Position numbers and translations under genes: made by a program. This document shows positions 47,399-57,617 of a stretch of 64,000 bases of DNA, piece by piece. This DNA is from Curtobacterium sp. UNCCL20 (GTDB taxonomy: Bacteria; Actinomycetota; Actinomycetes; Actinomycetales; Microbacteriaceae): contig NZ_FNKG01000001.1 in assembly GCF_900101675.1 (NCBI RefSeq), forward strand, positions 1,781,378 through 1,845,377. Direction: 5' to 3'. The notes beneath the pieces were generated by a model that was not told where the DNA came from, made no database searches, and saw only the letters and a program-made list of their open reading frames with translations. How positions within the stretch are numbered: the stretch's first letter is position 1; each line of letters opens with the position of its first letter.

Positions 47399-48310
47399 TC
47401 AGAAGGCGGCGTCCACCGCGTCCTCCGCGCGCGTGTACCGGAACGCGTAGCCGGACTCGAGCAGCTTCGTCGGCACCATCTGCTGACTCGACAGCAGCAT
47501 CTCGTCGGCGGCGTCGCGCAGGACGAACCGGAGCGCGAACTCGGGGAGCCGGAAGAGGTACGGCCGGTGCAGGTCCTCGGCGACGCGCTTCGTGAGCCGG
47601 TCGGCCACGGCGGGCTCCGGGCCGGCGAGGTTCACCGGTCCGCTGACCCCGGACGCCGTGGGACTGGTCGCGAGGTGCACGATCGCACCGACCTCGTCCT
47701 CGAGTGCGATCCACGGCCAGTGCTGGCCGCCGGTGCCGAGTCGGCTGCCGAGCCCGGCCTTCGTCAGGGGCACGAGCGGTGCGAGTGCGCCGCCGCCCTT
47801 CCCGACGACGATGCCGGTCCGGAGGGTGACGACGCGGACGCCCTCGGGAGCCCCGTTCGCCGCGGCCTCCCACACGGTGCAGACCTCGGCGAGGAAGCCG
47901 CGACCCGGCGCCGCGTCGTCCTGCAGCACGTCGGAGGGGCGGTCACCGTAGACGCCGGACGCCGACCCGGACAGGAACAGCGCCGGCGGTGTCGCGGCGT
48001 GCCGCATCGCCTCGACGAGCGTGTCGGTGGCGTCGACGCGGGACTGCTCGATCTCGCGCTTGTACGTCTCCGTCCACGGCAGCTTGCCGATGTTCGCTCC
48101 GGCGAGGTTGATCACCACGTCGGCGCCGTCGAGGATCGCCGGGTCCAGCGGGCGGCTGCCGGGCGACCAGCGGAACTCGGTCGCCGTGCGCGGTTCGCGC
48201 CGGACGAGTGTGGTCACGTGGTGCCCTGCCTCGCGCAGGGCGCGGACGAGGGGCGTCCCGATGAAGCCGGACGCGCCGGCCACCAGGATCGAGAGCGGCT
48301 GTTCCGCCAT
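47399..48310 (-). CDS. TIGR01777-family epimerase/SDR
   Basis: 303 residues. Rossmann start ILVAGASGFIGTPLVRALREAGH, then INLAGANIGKLPWTETYKREIEQSRVDAT and SGSASGVYG, and the family's C-terminal LRFVLRDAADEMLLSSQQMVPTKLLESGY. These proteins (YfcH-like) are NAD(P)-dependent but their substrate is unknown; some link to cell division. ATG 48310 has AAGGAGG 6 nt upstream. Confidence 0.92.
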   Translation of the reverse strand: MAEQPLSILVAGASGFIGTPLVRALREAGHHVTTLVRREPRTATEFRWSPGSRPLDPAILDGADVVINLAGANIGKLPWTETYKREIEQSRVDATDTLVEAMRHAATPPALFLSGSASGVYGDRPSDVLQDDAAPGRGFLAEVCTVWEAAANGAPEGVRVVTLRTGIVVGKGGGALAPLVPLTKAGLGSRLGTGGQHWPWIALEDEVGAIVHLATSPTASGVSGPVNLAGPEPAVADRLTKRVAEDLHRPYLFRLPEFALRFVLRDAADEMLLSSQQMVPTKLLESGYAFRYTRAEDAVDAAF

Positions 48311-48416
48311 GTGGGCCTCCTTGGCAGCAACGCTACTCAGCAGTCTGGAGGCGCGGGGGACACCGGCGGGTCGGTCACGGTCCACGGGTGGTGACGTGCA
48401 GGTCGGTGGTCGCGTC

Positions 48417-48422
48417 TAGGCT
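48417..48422 (+). promoter_or_regulatory. -10-like TAGGCT, leaderless start of thyA
   Basis: TAGGCT is 6 nt before GTG 48429. Confidence 0.6.
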
Positions 48423-48428
48423 GCTGCC

Positions 48429-49259
48429 GTGACCGACAGCGAGACCGTGCAGCCCGACGCCTCCGTTCCGACTCCCTACGAAGACCTGCTCCGCCGGGTG
48501 CTCGAAGAAGGCGCGCCGAAGGGTGACCGCACCGGCACCGGCACGCGCAGCCTGTTCGGTGCGCAGCTCCGCTACGACCTGTCGAAGGGCTTCCCGCTCA
48601 TCACGACCAAGCGCGTGCACTTCAAGTCGGTGGCGTACGAGCTGCTGTGGTTCCTCCGCGGCGACGGCAACGCCCGCTGGCTGCAGGAGCAGGGCGTCCG
48701 CATCTGGAACGAGTGGGCGGACGAGGACGGCGACCTCGGCCCGGTGTACGGCGTGCAGTGGCGCTCGTGGCCGACCCCGTCGGGCGAGCACATCGACCAG
48801 ATCGCCCAGGTCATCGAGCAGATCCGGACCAACCCGGACTCCCGCCGGCTCATCGTCTCGGCGTGGAACGTCGCCGAGGTGCCCGAGATGGCGCTGGCCC
48901 CGTGCCACGCGTTCTTCCAGTTCCACGTCAACGACGGCAAGCTCTCGTGCCAGCTGTACCAGCGGAGCGCGGACATGTTCCTCGGTGTCCCGTTCAACAT
49001 CGCCTCGTACGCGCTGTTGACCCACATGATCGCGGCGCAGACCGGGCTCGAGGTCGGCGACTTCGTGTGGACCGGTGGCGACTGCCACGTCTACGACAAC
49101 CACGTCGAGCAGGTCGAGGAGCAGCTGACCCGCACGCCGTACGCGCTCCCGACGCTCGAGCTCGCACCCCGCGACTCGATCGACGACTACGAGTACGAGG
49201 ACTTCACCGTCGTCGGCTACCACCACCACCCGGCGATCAAGGCCGCGGTCGCCGTCTGA
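48429..49259 (+). CDS. thyA: Thymidylate synthase
   Basis: 276 residues. Catalytic Cys159 in [14 protein letters not shown], plus [14 protein letters not shown] and the folate-binding [22 protein letters not shown]. It methylates dUMP to dTMP using methylene-THF, producing DHF that the next gene, dihydrofolate reductase, recycles. Its TGA overlaps the dfrA ATG by one base (TGATG), coupling the two. Confidence 0.98.
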   Translation: MTDSETVQPDASVPTPYEDLLRRVLEEGAPKGDRTGTGTRSLFGAQLRYDLSKGFPLITTKRVHFKSVAYELLWFLRGDGNARWLQEQGVRIWNEWADEDGDLGPVYGVQWRSWPTPSGEHIDQIAQVIEQIRTNPDSRRLIVSAWNVAEVPEMALAPCHAFFQFHVNDGKLSCQLYQRSADMFLGVPFNIASYALLTHMIAAQTGLEVGDFVWTGGDCHVYDNHVEQVEEQLTRTPYALPTLELAPRDSIDDYEYEDFTVVGYHHHPAIKAAVAV

Positions 49260-49786
49260 TGTCGTCGTCGGTGGCCCCGGGGGAGTGGACCGAACCGGTG
49301 CGGGGCATCGGGATGGTCTGGGCACGCTCCACGAACGGCGTGATCGGCGCGGACGGTGCGATCCCGTGGCACATCCCCGAGGACCTCGCGCACTTCCGCC
49401 AGGTCACCGGTGACGCGACGGTCGTGATGGGTCGGCGCACCTGGGAGTCGCTGCCGGAGCGCTTCCGACCGCTGCCCGGGCGCCGGAACGTCGTACTCAC
49501 CCGCGACGACGCCTGGCGTGCCGCCGGGGCCGAGGTCGCGCACGACCTGGCCACCGCGCTCGACACCGACGAACGGGTGTGGATCATCGGCGGCGGCGCG
49601 GTCTACACCGAGGGCATGGCCTTCGCGGACCGCGTCTCCGAGACCGTCATCGACGTCGAGGTGTCCGGTGACACCACGGCACCGGACTTCGACGACGCCT
49701 GGACCCTCGTCGACGAGGGGCCGTGGCAGGAGTCCCGGAACGGAGGCACCCGCTACCGGTTCCTCGAGTGGCGGCGCCGCGCCTGA
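49259..49786 (+). CDS. dfrA: Dihydrofolate reductase
   Basis: 175 residues. NGVIGADGAIPWHIPEDLAHFRQ contains the Trp and acidic residue of the active site, VMGRRTWESLPERFRPLPGR and VWIIGGGAVY are the NADPH-binding parts. It regenerates THF for thyA, with which it is coupled. The first ~12 residues (SSSVAPGEWTEP) are an extra tail. Confidence 0.97.
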   Translation: MSSSVAPGEWTEPVRGIGMVWARSTNGVIGADGAIPWHIPEDLAHFRQVTGDATVVMGRRTWESLPERFRPLPGRRNVVLTRDDAWRAAGAEVAHDLATALDTDERVWIIGGGAVYTEGMAFADRVSETVIDVEVSGDTTAPDFDDAWTLVDEGPWQESRNGGTRYRFLEWRRRA

Positions 49787-49886
49787 GTGCCGACCACCTG
49801 ACGGACGTGCCGGGCGAGGCAGGGCGATCCGTGCCTCCCGGCCCCGTACCGTCCACGCGGACGGCGGACCTCGCGCGCATCCCCGG

Positions 49887-49892
49887 TACGCT
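49887..49892 (+). promoter_or_regulatory. -10-like TACGCT, leaderless start of dapA
   Basis: TACGCT is 7 nt before GTG 49900. A degenerate CTGGAGG-type palindrome lies at about 49809-49840 after dfrA. Confidence 0.55.
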
Positions 49893-49899
49893 GGTGCCC

Positions 49900-50877
49900 G
49901 TGTCCCCGCGTGAGAATCCCTTCGGTCAGGTCCTCGTCGCCCTCGTGACCCCGTTCACGGCCGACGGCGAGGTCGACTGGCCCGGCGTCGAGCAGCACAT
50001 CGACGACTGCATCACCGCCGGTGCCGACGGCATCGTCGTGACCGGCACGACCGGCGAGACGTCCACCCTCACCGACCCGGAGAAGCTCCGGCTCGTCGAG
50101 GTCGGCAAGTCCGTGGCCGCGGGCCGCGCGAAGATCATCACCGGCGGCGGCTCGAACGAGACCGCCCACGCGATCCACCTCTACAAGCAGAGCGAGCGGG
50201 CCGGCGCCGACGGCGTGATGATCGTCACGCCGTACTACAACAAGCCGACGCAGTCCGGTGTGCTCACCCACTTCCGGATGATCGCCGACGCCACCGACCT
50301 GCCGGTCATCCTGTACGACATCCCGGGCCGCACCGGCATCCCGATCACCTACGAGACGATCGTGCGGGCGTCGCACCACCCGAACATCCTCGCCGTGAAG
50401 GACGCCAAGGGCGACTTCGCCGAGGTGTCCCGGGTGCTCAACAACACCGACCTCATGTACTTCTCCGGTGACGACACCAACGTGCTCCCGCACCTGTCGA
50501 TCGGCGCCACCGGGCTCATCGGCGTCACCGCGAACATCACGTCCACGCCGTACCGCACCATCGTCGACGCCGTGAACCGCGGCGACCTCGCGACCGCGAC
50601 CGCCGAGCACAAGCGCGTCGAGCCCCTCGTCCGTGCCGTCATGACGCACGTGCCGGGCACCGTCGCGGCGAAGTACATCCTGCACGGACTCGGCCGCATC
50701 GGCAGTCCGCGCGTCCGACTGCCGCTCGTCGGCCCCGAGGACTCCGAGGCGTACGCCATCGAGACCTCGCTCGAGGCCGTCCGGGACATCCCGGGCGCCG
50801 ACTTCTCCAACTTCCGCCCCGACCGCAACGCAGCGGCCGGCGGCGCACTGCCAAAGGTGCCAGGCACCACCCGCTAG
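49900..50877 (+). CDS. dapA: 4-hydroxy-tetrahydrodipicolinate synthase
   Basis: 325 residues from GTG 49900. Class I aldolase TIM barrel with Schiff-base Lys167 in NILAVKDAKGD, Tyr139 in LYDIPGRTG, and the pyruvate-binding GTTGETSTL. It condenses pyruvate and aspartate semialdehyde, the first step of the diaminopimelate/lysine branch. About 20 residues longer at the C-terminus than usual (DRNAAAGGALPKVPGTTR). rnj follows 48 bp downstream. Confidence 0.97.
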   Translation: MSPRENPFGQVLVALVTPFTADGEVDWPGVEQHIDDCITAGADGIVVTGTTGETSTLTDPEKLRLVEVGKSVAAGRAKIITGGGSNETAHAIHLYKQSERAGADGVMIVTPYYNKPTQSGVLTHFRMIADATDLPVILYDIPGRTGIPITYETIVRASHHPNILAVKDAKGDFAEVSRVLNNTDLMYFSGDDTNVLPHLSIGATGLIGVTANITSTPYRTIVDAVNRGDLATATAEHKRVEPLVRAVMTHVPGTVAAKYILHGLGRIGSPRVRLPLVGPEDSEAYAIETSLEAVRDIPGADFSNFRPDRNAAAGGALPKVPGTTR

Positions 50878-50925
50878 CGAACACGCGGCGCGCAGCACGC
50901 GCGTCGCCCGAATCCGTAGGACCGA

Positions 50926-52602
50926 ATGCCCACACAGATCTCCACACCGCAGCCGCTCGAACCCGGAACCCTCCGAGTCATCCCCGTCGGGGGACTCGGC
51001 GAGATCGGTCGCAACATGACCGTCTACGAGTACGAGGGCAAGCTGCTCATCGTCGACGCCGGCGTGCTGTTCCCCGAAGAGCACCAGCCCGGGGTCGACC
51101 TGATCCTGCCGGACTTCTCGCCGATCCGGGACCGCCTCGACGACGTCCTCGGCGTCGTGCTCACGCACGGCCACGAGGACCACATCGGCGCCGTCCCGTA
51201 CCTGCTGAAGCTCCGCGACGACATCCCCCTGATCGGCTCCACGCTGACCCTCGCGCTCGTCGAGGCGAAGCTCAAGGAGCACCGGATCAAGCCGTACACG
51301 CTCGTCGTGGCCGAGGACCAGACCGAACAGCTCGGCCCGTTCCACCTCGAGTTCGTGGCCGTGAACCACTCCATCCCGGACGCCCTCGCCGTCTCGATCA
51401 CGACCCCCGCCGGTCGTGTCCTGCACACCGGTGACTTCAAGATGGACCAGCTCCCGCTGGACGACCGCATCACGGACCTCCGTGCCTTCGCCCGCCTCGG
51501 CGAGCAGGGCGTCGACCTGTTCCTGCCGGACTCCACCAACGCGGACGTCCCCGGCTTCACCGCTCCGGAGCGCGACATCGGCCCGGTGCTCGAGAACATC
51601 ATCACGCGCGCCCGCAAGAAGGTCGTCGTGGCGAGCTTCTCGTCGCACGTGCACCGTGTCCAGCAGGTCCTCGACGCCGCCGCCGCCGCGAACCGCAAGG
51701 TCGCGTTCATGGGTCGCTCGATGATCCGCAACATGACGATCGCCGCCGAGCTCGGTTACCTCCGTGTGCCCGAGAACGTCCTCATCGACACGAAGAAGGC
51801 GAAGAACGTCCCCGACGACCAGATCGTCTACATGTCGACCGGGTCCCAGGGCGAGCCGATGGCCGTGCTCGCACGCATGGCCAACCTCGAGCACCAGATC
51901 GAGATCGGCGAGGGCGACACCGTCATCCTCGCCTCGTCGCTCATCCCGGGCAACGAGAACGCCGTGTACCGCGTCATCGACGGGCTCACCAAGCTCGGCG
52001 CGAAGGTCGTGCACAAGGGCAACGCGAAGGTGCACGTCTCCGGGCACGCGTCGGCCGGCGAGCTCCTCTACTGCTACAACATCCTGCGTCCGCGCAACGT
52101 GCTCCCCGTCCACGGCGAGCACCGCCACCTGTACGCGAACGCCGACCTGGCGATCCAGACGGGTGTCCCGCCGCGCAACGTGATCCTCGGACAGGACGGC
52201 ATCGTCGTCGACCTGAAGGACGGCGTCGCGACGGTCGCCGGGCAGCTCGACATCGGGTACGTGTACGTGGACGGCTCGACCGTCGGCGAGATCACCGACG
52301 CCGACCTCAAGGACCGTCGTGTCCTGGCGGAGGAGGGCTTCATCTCGATCTTCGCCGCGGTGGACTTCACCACCGGCCAGTGCGTGATCGGCCCGGAGAT
52401 CCAGTCGCGCGGCTTCGCCGAGGACGACTCGGTGTTCGATGACGTCCGTCCGCAGATCGCCAAGGCGATCGCCGAGGCGGCCGCCAACGGCACGCGCGAC
52501 TCGCACGCCTTCGGGCAGGTCGTCCGCCGCACGGTCGGCCGCTGGGTGAACACGAAGCACCGGCGCCGTCCGATGATCGTCCCGGTGGTCATCGAGGCGT
52601 AG
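50926..52602 (+). CDS. rnj: Ribonuclease J
   Basis: 558 residues. Metallo-beta-lactamase core with HGHEDHIGA (His81, His83, Asp85, His86), then the beta-CASP domain (MSTGSQGEPMAVLARM) and the C-terminal VHGEHRHLYANADLA region. RNase J is a 5'-3' exo- and endoribonuclease. SD TAGGA lies 3 nt before the cgaATG. It is downstream of dapA, a common actinobacterial arrangement, and complements PNPase in RNA decay. Confidence 0.97.
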   Translation: MPTQISTPQPLEPGTLRVIPVGGLGEIGRNMTVYEYEGKLLIVDAGVLFPEEHQPGVDLILPDFSPIRDRLDDVLGVVLTHGHEDHIGAVPYLLKLRDDIPLIGSTLTLALVEAKLKEHRIKPYTLVVAEDQTEQLGPFHLEFVAVNHSIPDALAVSITTPAGRVLHTGDFKMDQLPLDDRITDLRAFARLGEQGVDLFLPDSTNADVPGFTAPERDIGPVLENIITRARKKVVVASFSSHVHRVQQVLDAAAAANRKVAFMGRSMIRNMTIAAELGYLRVPENVLIDTKKAKNVPDDQIVYMSTGSQGEPMAVLARMANLEHQIEIGEGDTVILASSLIPGNENAVYRVIDGLTKLGAKVVHKGNAKVHVSGHASAGELLYCYNILRPRNVLPVHGEHRHLYANADLAIQTGVPPRNVILGQDGIVVDLKDGVATVAGQLDIGYVYVDGSTVGEITDADLKDRRVLAEEGFISIFAAVDFTTGQCVIGPEIQSRGFAEDDSVFDDVRPQIAKAIAEAAANGTRDSHAFGQVVRRTVGRWVNTKHRRRPMIVPVVIEA

Positions 52603-52622
52603 CGACGTCCGTCCGTTCTGCC

Positions 52623-52668
52623 GGGAGGCCCGCCCCACGTCCGTCACGGACGCTGCGGCGGGCCTCCC
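52623..52668 (+). terminator. Terminator of rnj
   Basis: GGGAGGCCCGCC (52623-52634) pairs with GGCGGGCCTCCC (52657-52668); an inner CGTCC/GGACG stem lies in the loop. Followed by TTGGTTTGT, the most T-rich tail in the window. Confidence 0.9.
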
Positions 52669-52690
52669 TTGGTTTGTCCTGAGTGGGGAT

Positions 52691-52696
52691 TAGGGT
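52691..52696 (+). promoter_or_regulatory. -10-like TAGGGT, leaderless start of ftsK
   Basis: TAGGGT is 7 nt before ATG 52704. Confidence 0.6.
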
Positions 52697-52703
52697 TCTG
52701 CCC

Positions 52704-55619
52704 ATGGCCGGAGGCACCAAGTCGACCACGCGCTCGCGCGCGTCCTCGTCGTCCCGTGGAAGCGGAACGCGCGGTCCGTCGCGCACCCAGGCCACGACGA
52801 AGAAGCTGCCACCGGCGGCACCGAGCCCGGTGTTCCGCGAGCAGAACCCCGTCGTGACCGCCTGGCTCGCCATGGCGCACGGCGTCGGGGCGGTGTTCCG
52901 GCTGCTCGGCAAGGAGACACTCGAGAAGGACCAGCGTCGCGACGGCTTCCCGTTCCTGCTGTTCGTGCTCGCGATCGCCGGCGCCGTCGTGGAGTGGCTC
53001 AACCCGACGAACTCGGTGTCGGTGGCGCTCGATGCGTACACGTTCGGCGGCTTGTTCGGACGGCTGGCGTTCGCGCTGCCGGTCATCATGGTCGTCTTCG
53101 CCGGCTGGCTCTTCCGGCACCCGGCCTCGGTGCACGACAACACCCGCATCGGGATCGGTCTCGGGCTGCTGCTCGTGTCGATCGCCTCCCTCTGCCACGT
53201 CTTCGGCGGGCAGCCGACCGCGCCCGACGGCATGCCCGCGCTCGCCGCCGCCGGTGGTGTCATCGGGTGGGTCGTCATCGGCTGGCTGGTCACGATCGCC
53301 ACCGCGTGGGTCGCGGTCCCCGTCGCGATCGTGCTGCTCGTCCTCTCGCTGTTCATCATCACGAAGACCCCGCCGAACAAGCTCGGTCGTCGCCTGCACG
53401 AGCTCTACGCCTACCTGTTCGGCGCGCCGGCCCCCGCGGCCGAACCCGAGGCCGAGGTCGCTGATGCACCCGCTGCGCGCACCCGGACCACCAAGAAGCG
53501 CGGCACCAAGGGCGACACCGACTTCCAGCTCTTCGACGACCTCGGCTTCGAGGCCGACCGGGCGACCGGTGGCGAGGACGAGGGCGAGCCCGGCACGATC
53601 CCGTGGTGGCGCCGCAACAAGTCCGGGCGTGAAGAGGACCCGGCGTACGACACCCCGGTCATCACCGCCGCCACCGCGGCTGCTCCGGCCGCGCCTGTCG
53701 CCCCCGTGGCGAACCCCAACGCGGGCGCTGCGGCCGGCCTCGTCGACCACACGCCGGCCGAGCCGACATCGGTCAACCTCAACGACTCCGTCGAGCACGA
53801 CCTCCAGGTCGCCGAGCAGGCGCTCCGTGACTTCGGCACCGAGGTGCCGGACCGTTCCGCAGCGCCCGAGGTGATCCGTCCGGACGCGGGCGTGTCCCCG
53901 GTGGTCTCCCCGCCCCTCCCGGTCGACGACGTCGACGTGACGGACGTGACCGACGTGGCGGACGCCGACGGCCTACCGTCCACCACGGCGTCCGACGAGG
54001 ACCCGTCCGCGCCGTACCGGCTGCCCGCCGCCACCACGCTGAGCTCCGGCTCGCCCTCGGTCGCGCGCAGCCAGGCCAACGACGACATCGTCGCCGCGAT
54101 CACCGGTGTCCTCACCGAGTTCAAGGTCGATGCGAAGGTCACCGGCTTCTCCCGCGGCCCGACCGTCACCCGGTACGAGATCGAGCTCGGTCCGGGCGTG
54201 AAGGTCGAGCGCGTCACGGCCCTCTCGAAGAACCTGTCGTACGCGGTCGCCTCGAACGAGGTCCGGATCCTGTCGCCGATCCCGGGCAAGAGCGCCATCG
54301 GCGTCGAGATCCCGAACACCGACCGCGAGACCGTGTCGCTCGGCGACGTGCTGCGTTCCAACGCGGCGCGGAAGTCCAAGCACCCGATGACGATCGGCGT
54401 CGGCAAGGACGTCGAGGGCGGCTTCGTCGTCGCCAACCTGGCGAAGATGCCGCACCTGCTCGTCGCCGGTTCGACCGGTTCCGGCAAGTCGTCGTTCGTC
54501 AACTCGATGATCACGTCGCTGCTCATGCGCGCGAAGCCGTCCGAGGTCCGCATGGTCCTCGTCGACCCGAAGCGCGTCGAACTCTCGATCTACGCCGGGG
54601 TGCCGCACCTCATCACGCCCATCATCACGAACCCGAAGAAGGCGGCGGAAGCGCTGCAGTGGGTCGTGAAGGAGATGGACATGCGGTACGACGACCTGGC
54701 GTCGTTCGGCTTCCGGCACGTCGACGACTTCAACAAGGCCATCGAGAACGGCGAGATCGTGCTGCCCGCGGGCAGCGAGCGGAAGCTCAAGCCGTACCCG
54801 TACCTGCTCGTCGTCGTCGATGAGCTCGCGGACCTCATGCTCGTCGCCCCGCGCGACGTCGAGGAGTCGATCGTCCGCATCACCCAGCTCGCCCGCGCCG
54901 CCGGGATCCACCTCGTCCTGGCGACCCAGCGACCCTCTGTCGACGTCGTCACCGGCCTCATCAAGGCGAACGTGCCCTCGCGCCTCGCCTTCGCGGTCAC
55001 GAGCGTCACCGACTCCCGCGTCATCCTCGACCAGCCGGGCGCCGACAAGCTCATCGGGCAGGGCGACGCGCTCTTCCTGCCGATGGGGTCGTCGAAGGCG
55101 ATCCGCGTGCAGGGTGCCTGGGTGCAGGAGAGCGAGGTCGCCGAGGTCGTCCAGCACGTCACCCGGCAGGCCCGCCCCGAGTACCGCCAGGACGTCCAGG
55201 CCGTGGTCGAGCGCAAGGAGATCGACGCGGACATCGGCGACGACCTCGAGCTGCTGCTCGCGGCGGTCGAACAGGTCGTCTCGACGCAGTTCGGGTCGAC
55301 CTCGATGCTCCAGCGGAAGCTCCGTGTCGGGTTCGCGAAGGCCGGACGCCTGATGGACCTGATGGAGTCCCGCGACATCGTCGGCCCGTCCGAGGGTTCG
55401 AAGGCGCGCGACGTCCTCGTCACGGCGGACCAGCTGCCGTCGGTGCTCGCGAAGCTGCGGGGCGAGGAGCCGCCGGTGGCCCCGGCCCCGGCCTTGCCCG
55501 CCTCCGCAGACGACGGTGACCGGTACAGCGCCGACCCGGTGGGGGACATGACCCGCGGGTACGATGAAGTCGACGACGGGCCCGACGAGGACGCGTGGGG
55601 ACTGACGGGCAGGGAGTGA
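52704..55619 (+). CDS. ftsK: DNA translocase FtsK/SpoIIIE
   Basis: 971 residues. A basic Ser/Arg-rich N-terminus, four membrane segments (~70-230), a variable Ala/Pro/Asp-rich linker to ~445, then the motor: alpha domain, Walker [14 protein letters not shown] (~590), Walker [13 protein letters not shown], and a gamma winged-helix ([23 protein letters not shown]) that reads orienting sequences. It moves chromosome ends through the division septum. ATG 52704 is set by the leaderless TAGGGT; an upstream ATG overlaps that promoter. The SD of pgsA lies in its last codons. Confidence 0.97.
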   Translation: MAGGTKSTTRSRASSSSRGSGTRGPSRTQATTKKLPPAAPSPVFREQNPVVTAWLAMAHGVGAVFRLLGKETLEKDQRRDGFPFLLFVLAIAGAVVEWLNPTNSVSVALDAYTFGGLFGRLAFALPVIMVVFAGWLFRHPASVHDNTRIGIGLGLLLVSIASLCHVFGGQPTAPDGMPALAAAGGVIGWVVIGWLVTIATAWVAVPVAIVLLVLSLFIITKTPPNKLGRRLHELYAYLFGAPAPAAEPEAEVADAPAARTRTTKKRGTKGDTDFQLFDDLGFEADRATGGEDEGEPGTIPWWRRNKSGREEDPAYDTPVITAATAAAPAAPVAPVANPNAGAAAGLVDHTPAEPTSVNLNDSVEHDLQVAEQALRDFGTEVPDRSAAPEVIRPDAGVSPVVSPPLPVDDVDVTDVTDVADADGLPSTTASDEDPSAPYRLPAATTLSSGSPSVARSQANDDIVAAITGVLTEFKVDAKVTGFSRGPTVTRYEIELGPGVKVERVTALSKNLSYAVASNEVRILSPIPGKSAIGVEIPNTDRETVSLGDVLRSNAARKSKHPMTIGVGKDVEGGFVVANLAKMPHLLVAGSTGSGKSSFVNSMITSLLMRAKPSEVRMVLVDPKRVELSIYAGVPHLITPIITNPKKAAEALQWVVKEMDMRYDDLASFGFRHVDDFNKAIENGEIVLPAGSERKLKPYPYLLVVVDELADLMLVAPRDVEESIVRITQLARAAGIHLVLATQRPSVDVVTGLIKANVPSRLAFAVTSVTDSRVILDQPGADKLIGQGDALFLPMGSSKAIRVQGAWVQESEVAEVVQHVTRQARPEYRQDVQAVVERKEIDADIGDDLELLLAAVEQVVSTQFGSTSMLQRKLRVGFAKAGRLMDLMESRDIVGPSEGSKARDVLVTADQLPSVLAKLRGEEPPVAPAPALPASADDGDRYSADPVGDMTRGYDEVDDGPDEDAWGLTGRE

Positions 55620-55624
55620 GTGCG

Positions 55625-56269
55625 ATGACCGCCTCGAACGGTACGGACACCTCGCACGGAGCACGCTTCCCGTGGCGCGGTCGGCTGCTGCGCAAGGGCC
55701 CCGGCCCGGCGTCCACGGCGAACGTCGCGAACATCATCACCGTCGTGCGCATCCTCATGGCGCCGCTGTTCTTCGTGCTGCTCCTGAGCGATGCCGGCAA
55801 CGACGGCGCGATGCGGATCTGGGCGGCGGTCGTGTTCGTCGTCGCGATCGTCACGGACAGCGCCGACGGCATCATCGCCCGACGGCAGAACCTCGTCACC
55901 GACTTCGGCAAGCTCGTCGACCCGATCGCTGACAAGGTGCTCATCGGCGGGGCGCTCGTCGCGCTGTCGATCCTCAATGAGCTGCCCTGGTACGTGACCG
56001 TCCTCATCATGGTCCGCGAGATCGGCATCACGGTGTTCCGGTTCGCGGTGCTGTCCGACCGGGTCATCCCCGCCAGCCGCGGCGGCAAGATCAAGACCGT
56101 GCTGCAGGCCGTCGCGCTGACCGCCGCCCTGTTCCCCTGGTGGAACGTCGTCGGCGACTGGGCGCACTGGGTCAACGGCATCCTCATGACCGCCGCGTTC
56201 CTGGCAACGATCCTGAGCGGGATCGACTACCTGTGGCAGGCATGGAAGCACAACCGCAGCGCAGCGTGA
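55625..56269 (+). CDS. pgsA: CDP-diacylglycerol-glycerol-3-phosphate 3-phosphatidyltransferase
   Basis: 214 residues with about five membrane segments. The CDP-alcohol phosphotransferase motif is seen in DSADGIIARRQNLVTDFGKL followed by VDPIADK (DX2DGX2ARX8GX3DX3D). It makes phosphatidylglycerol phosphate. ATG 55625 has AGGGAG 8 nt upstream; an earlier GTG overlapping the ftsK stop is less likely because the SD would overlap it. Confidence 0.95.
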   Translation: MTASNGTDTSHGARFPWRGRLLRKGPGPASTANVANIITVVRILMAPLFFVLLLSDAGNDGAMRIWAAVVFVVAIVTDSADGIIARRQNLVTDFGKLVDPIADKVLIGGALVALSILNELPWYVTVLIMVREIGITVFRFAVLSDRVIPASRGGKIKTVLQAVALTAALFPWWNVVGDWAHWVNGILMTAAFLATILSGIDYLWQAWKHNRSAA

Positions 56270-56775
56270 CCGACGCCCAGCCACCCGTCCCCGTCGCACC
56301 GGGGCTCATCGCCGAGTTGACCGCCCGCGGCGAGACCGTGGCGGTCGCCGAGTCCCTGACCGGGGGACTCGTCGTCGCGACCCTCGTGGGCGTCCCGGGC
56401 GCGAGCGCCGTCGTCCGAGGCGGTGTCGTGGCCTACGCGACGCCGATCAAGCACGAGCTGCTCGACGTCGCGGCCGACCTGCTCGCCTCGAACGGCGCGG
56501 TCGACCCCGAGGTCGCAAGGCAGATGGCGTCGGGTGTCCGGATCGCGATGAGCATCGACGGCGAACCCGCCACGTGGGGGATCAGCACGACGGGCGTCGC
56601 CGGCCCCGATCCGCAGGACGGCAAGGCCGTGGGTACGGTGTACGTCGGGATCGCGTCGGCGGACGGGGCCACGGCGTACGAACTGCACCTCGACGGCGAC
56701 CGGGATGCAATCCGGCACGCCACCGTCTCCGAACTCCTGGCACGGATGTCGTCCACAATCCGGGCGCGGGAATAG
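56266..56775 (+). CDS. cinA: CinA C-terminal domain protein (NMN amidohydrolase-like)
   Basis: 169 residues, the stand-alone C-terminal (PncC) type. VAVAESLTGGLVVATLVGVPGAS and YATPIKHELLDV, then GISTTGVAGPDPQDGKAVGTVYVG are diagnostic. Family members deamidate nicotinamide mononucleotide or act in competence/recombination. GTG 56266 overlaps the pgsA stop by 4 bp (GTGA). Confidence 0.93.
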   Translation: MTDAQPPVPVAPGLIAELTARGETVAVAESLTGGLVVATLVGVPGASAVVRGGVVAYATPIKHELLDVAADLLASNGAVDPEVARQMASGVRIAMSIDGEPATWGISTTGVAGPDPQDGKAVGTVYVGIASADGATAYELHLDGDRDAIRHATVSELLARMSSTIRARE

Positions 56776-56850
56776 GTCCCGTTTCCACTGGGTTACATCT
56801 CACGCAATCTCCAGCAGGACGGCAGCCCACGTGGCTAGCATGCTGCAACG

Positions 56851-56866
56851 GCAACGCTACAGTTGC
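56851..56866 (+). promoter_or_regulatory. clgR promoter with overlapping inverted repeat
   Basis: GCAAC (56851-56855) and GTTGC (56862-56866) flank the -10-like TACAGT (56858-56863), a good place for an autoregulator to bind. Confidence 0.5.
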
Positions 56867-56928
56867 TGAACCCGAACTCGGCCATCCGGATCGAGCGGGC
56901 GCGGAGACGACAGAGAGGAGGAGTTCTC

Positions 56929-57237
56929 ATGGTTCTCGTTCGTCAGGAAATCGGCGACGTTCTGCGGGACTTCCGCTTGCAGAAGGGCCGGACCCTCCGT
57001 CAGGTCGCGTCCAAGGCCAGCGTTGCTCTCGGGTACCTCAGCGAGGTCGAGCGCGGTCAGAAGGAAGCCAGCTCGGAGATCCTCGCGTCCGTCGCGGACG
57101 CGTTGGACACCCCCATCTCGACCATCATGCGTGAAGTGGGCGACCGCCTCGCGGTGGTCGAGGGCCTCACCCCGGTCCCCGACACGCTCCCCGACGACCT
57201 CGTCGCCGAGTTCGACAACGACCTCGCGGTGCGCTGA
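56929..57237 (+). CDS. clgR: XRE-family regulator, ClgR-like
   Basis: 102 residues. The helix-turn-helix spans ~6-60 (VRQEIGDVLRDFRLQKGRTLRQVA, then ALGYLSEVERGQKEASSEILASVADAL). Size and position between cinA and recA match actinobacterial ClgR, which activates clp protease genes and stress responses. SD GAGGAGGAG precedes ATG 56929. The inverted repeat at 56851 may be its own site. Confidence 0.9.
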   Translation: MVLVRQEIGDVLRDFRLQKGRTLRQVASKASVALGYLSEVERGQKEASSEILASVADALDTPISTIMREVGDRLAVVEGLTPVPDTLPDDLVAEFDNDLAVR

Positions 57238-57250
57238 CGCCACCGCACAC

Positions 57251-57284
57251 GAACGCCCCCGCCGGATCACCGGCGGGGGCGTTC
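57251..57284 (+). terminator. Terminator of clgR
   Basis: GAACGCCCCCGCCGG (57251-57265), ATCA loop, CCGGCGGGGGCGTTC (57270-57284): perfect 15-bp stem. Confidence 0.92.
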
Positions 57285-57378
57285 CTCGTTGCGGGGCAGG
57301 TGCCGCCGAGTGGGGTGATGCGTGCGCGCTGCCGGGCGCGGGCCGTTCGTGCCGTGCGGTGGCTCGGGCCGTCGTCGT

Positions 57379-57384
57379 TAGGCT
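57379..57384 (+). promoter_or_regulatory. -10-like TAGGCT, leaderless start of the DUF3046 gene
   Basis: TAGGCT is 6 nt before ATG 57391. Confidence 0.6.
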
Positions 57385-57390
57385 GGAACG

Positions 57391-57615
57391 ATGCGGGTGA
57401 GTGAGTTCTGGCGAGCCGTCGACCAGGTGTTCGGTGAGGCCTACGGTGCGGTCGTCAGCCGCGACGTCGTGCTCGAGGAGCTCGGCGGACGGTCCGCGGC
57501 GGACGCCCTCGACGCGGGGATCGACGCGCGCCGTGTCTGGGAGGCGCTGTGCGACTCGCAGGACGTCCCGCTCGACAAGCGGCACGGCAAGGGGCTGGCG
57601 GAGCCGCACGACTGA
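57391..57615 (+). CDS. DUF3046 domain-containing protein
   Basis: 74 residues. MRVSEFWRAVDQVFGEAYGAVVSRDVVLEELGG and DAGIDARRVWEALCDSQDVP (each shortened here) match the DUF3046 family, which is commonly found between clgR and recA in actinobacteria. Function unknown; soluble, no motif for catalysis. Confidence 0.9.
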   Translation: MRVSEFWRAVDQVFGEAYGAVVSRDVVLEELGGRSAADALDAGIDARRVWEALCDSQDVPLDKRHGKGLAEPHD

Positions 57616-57617
57616 CC

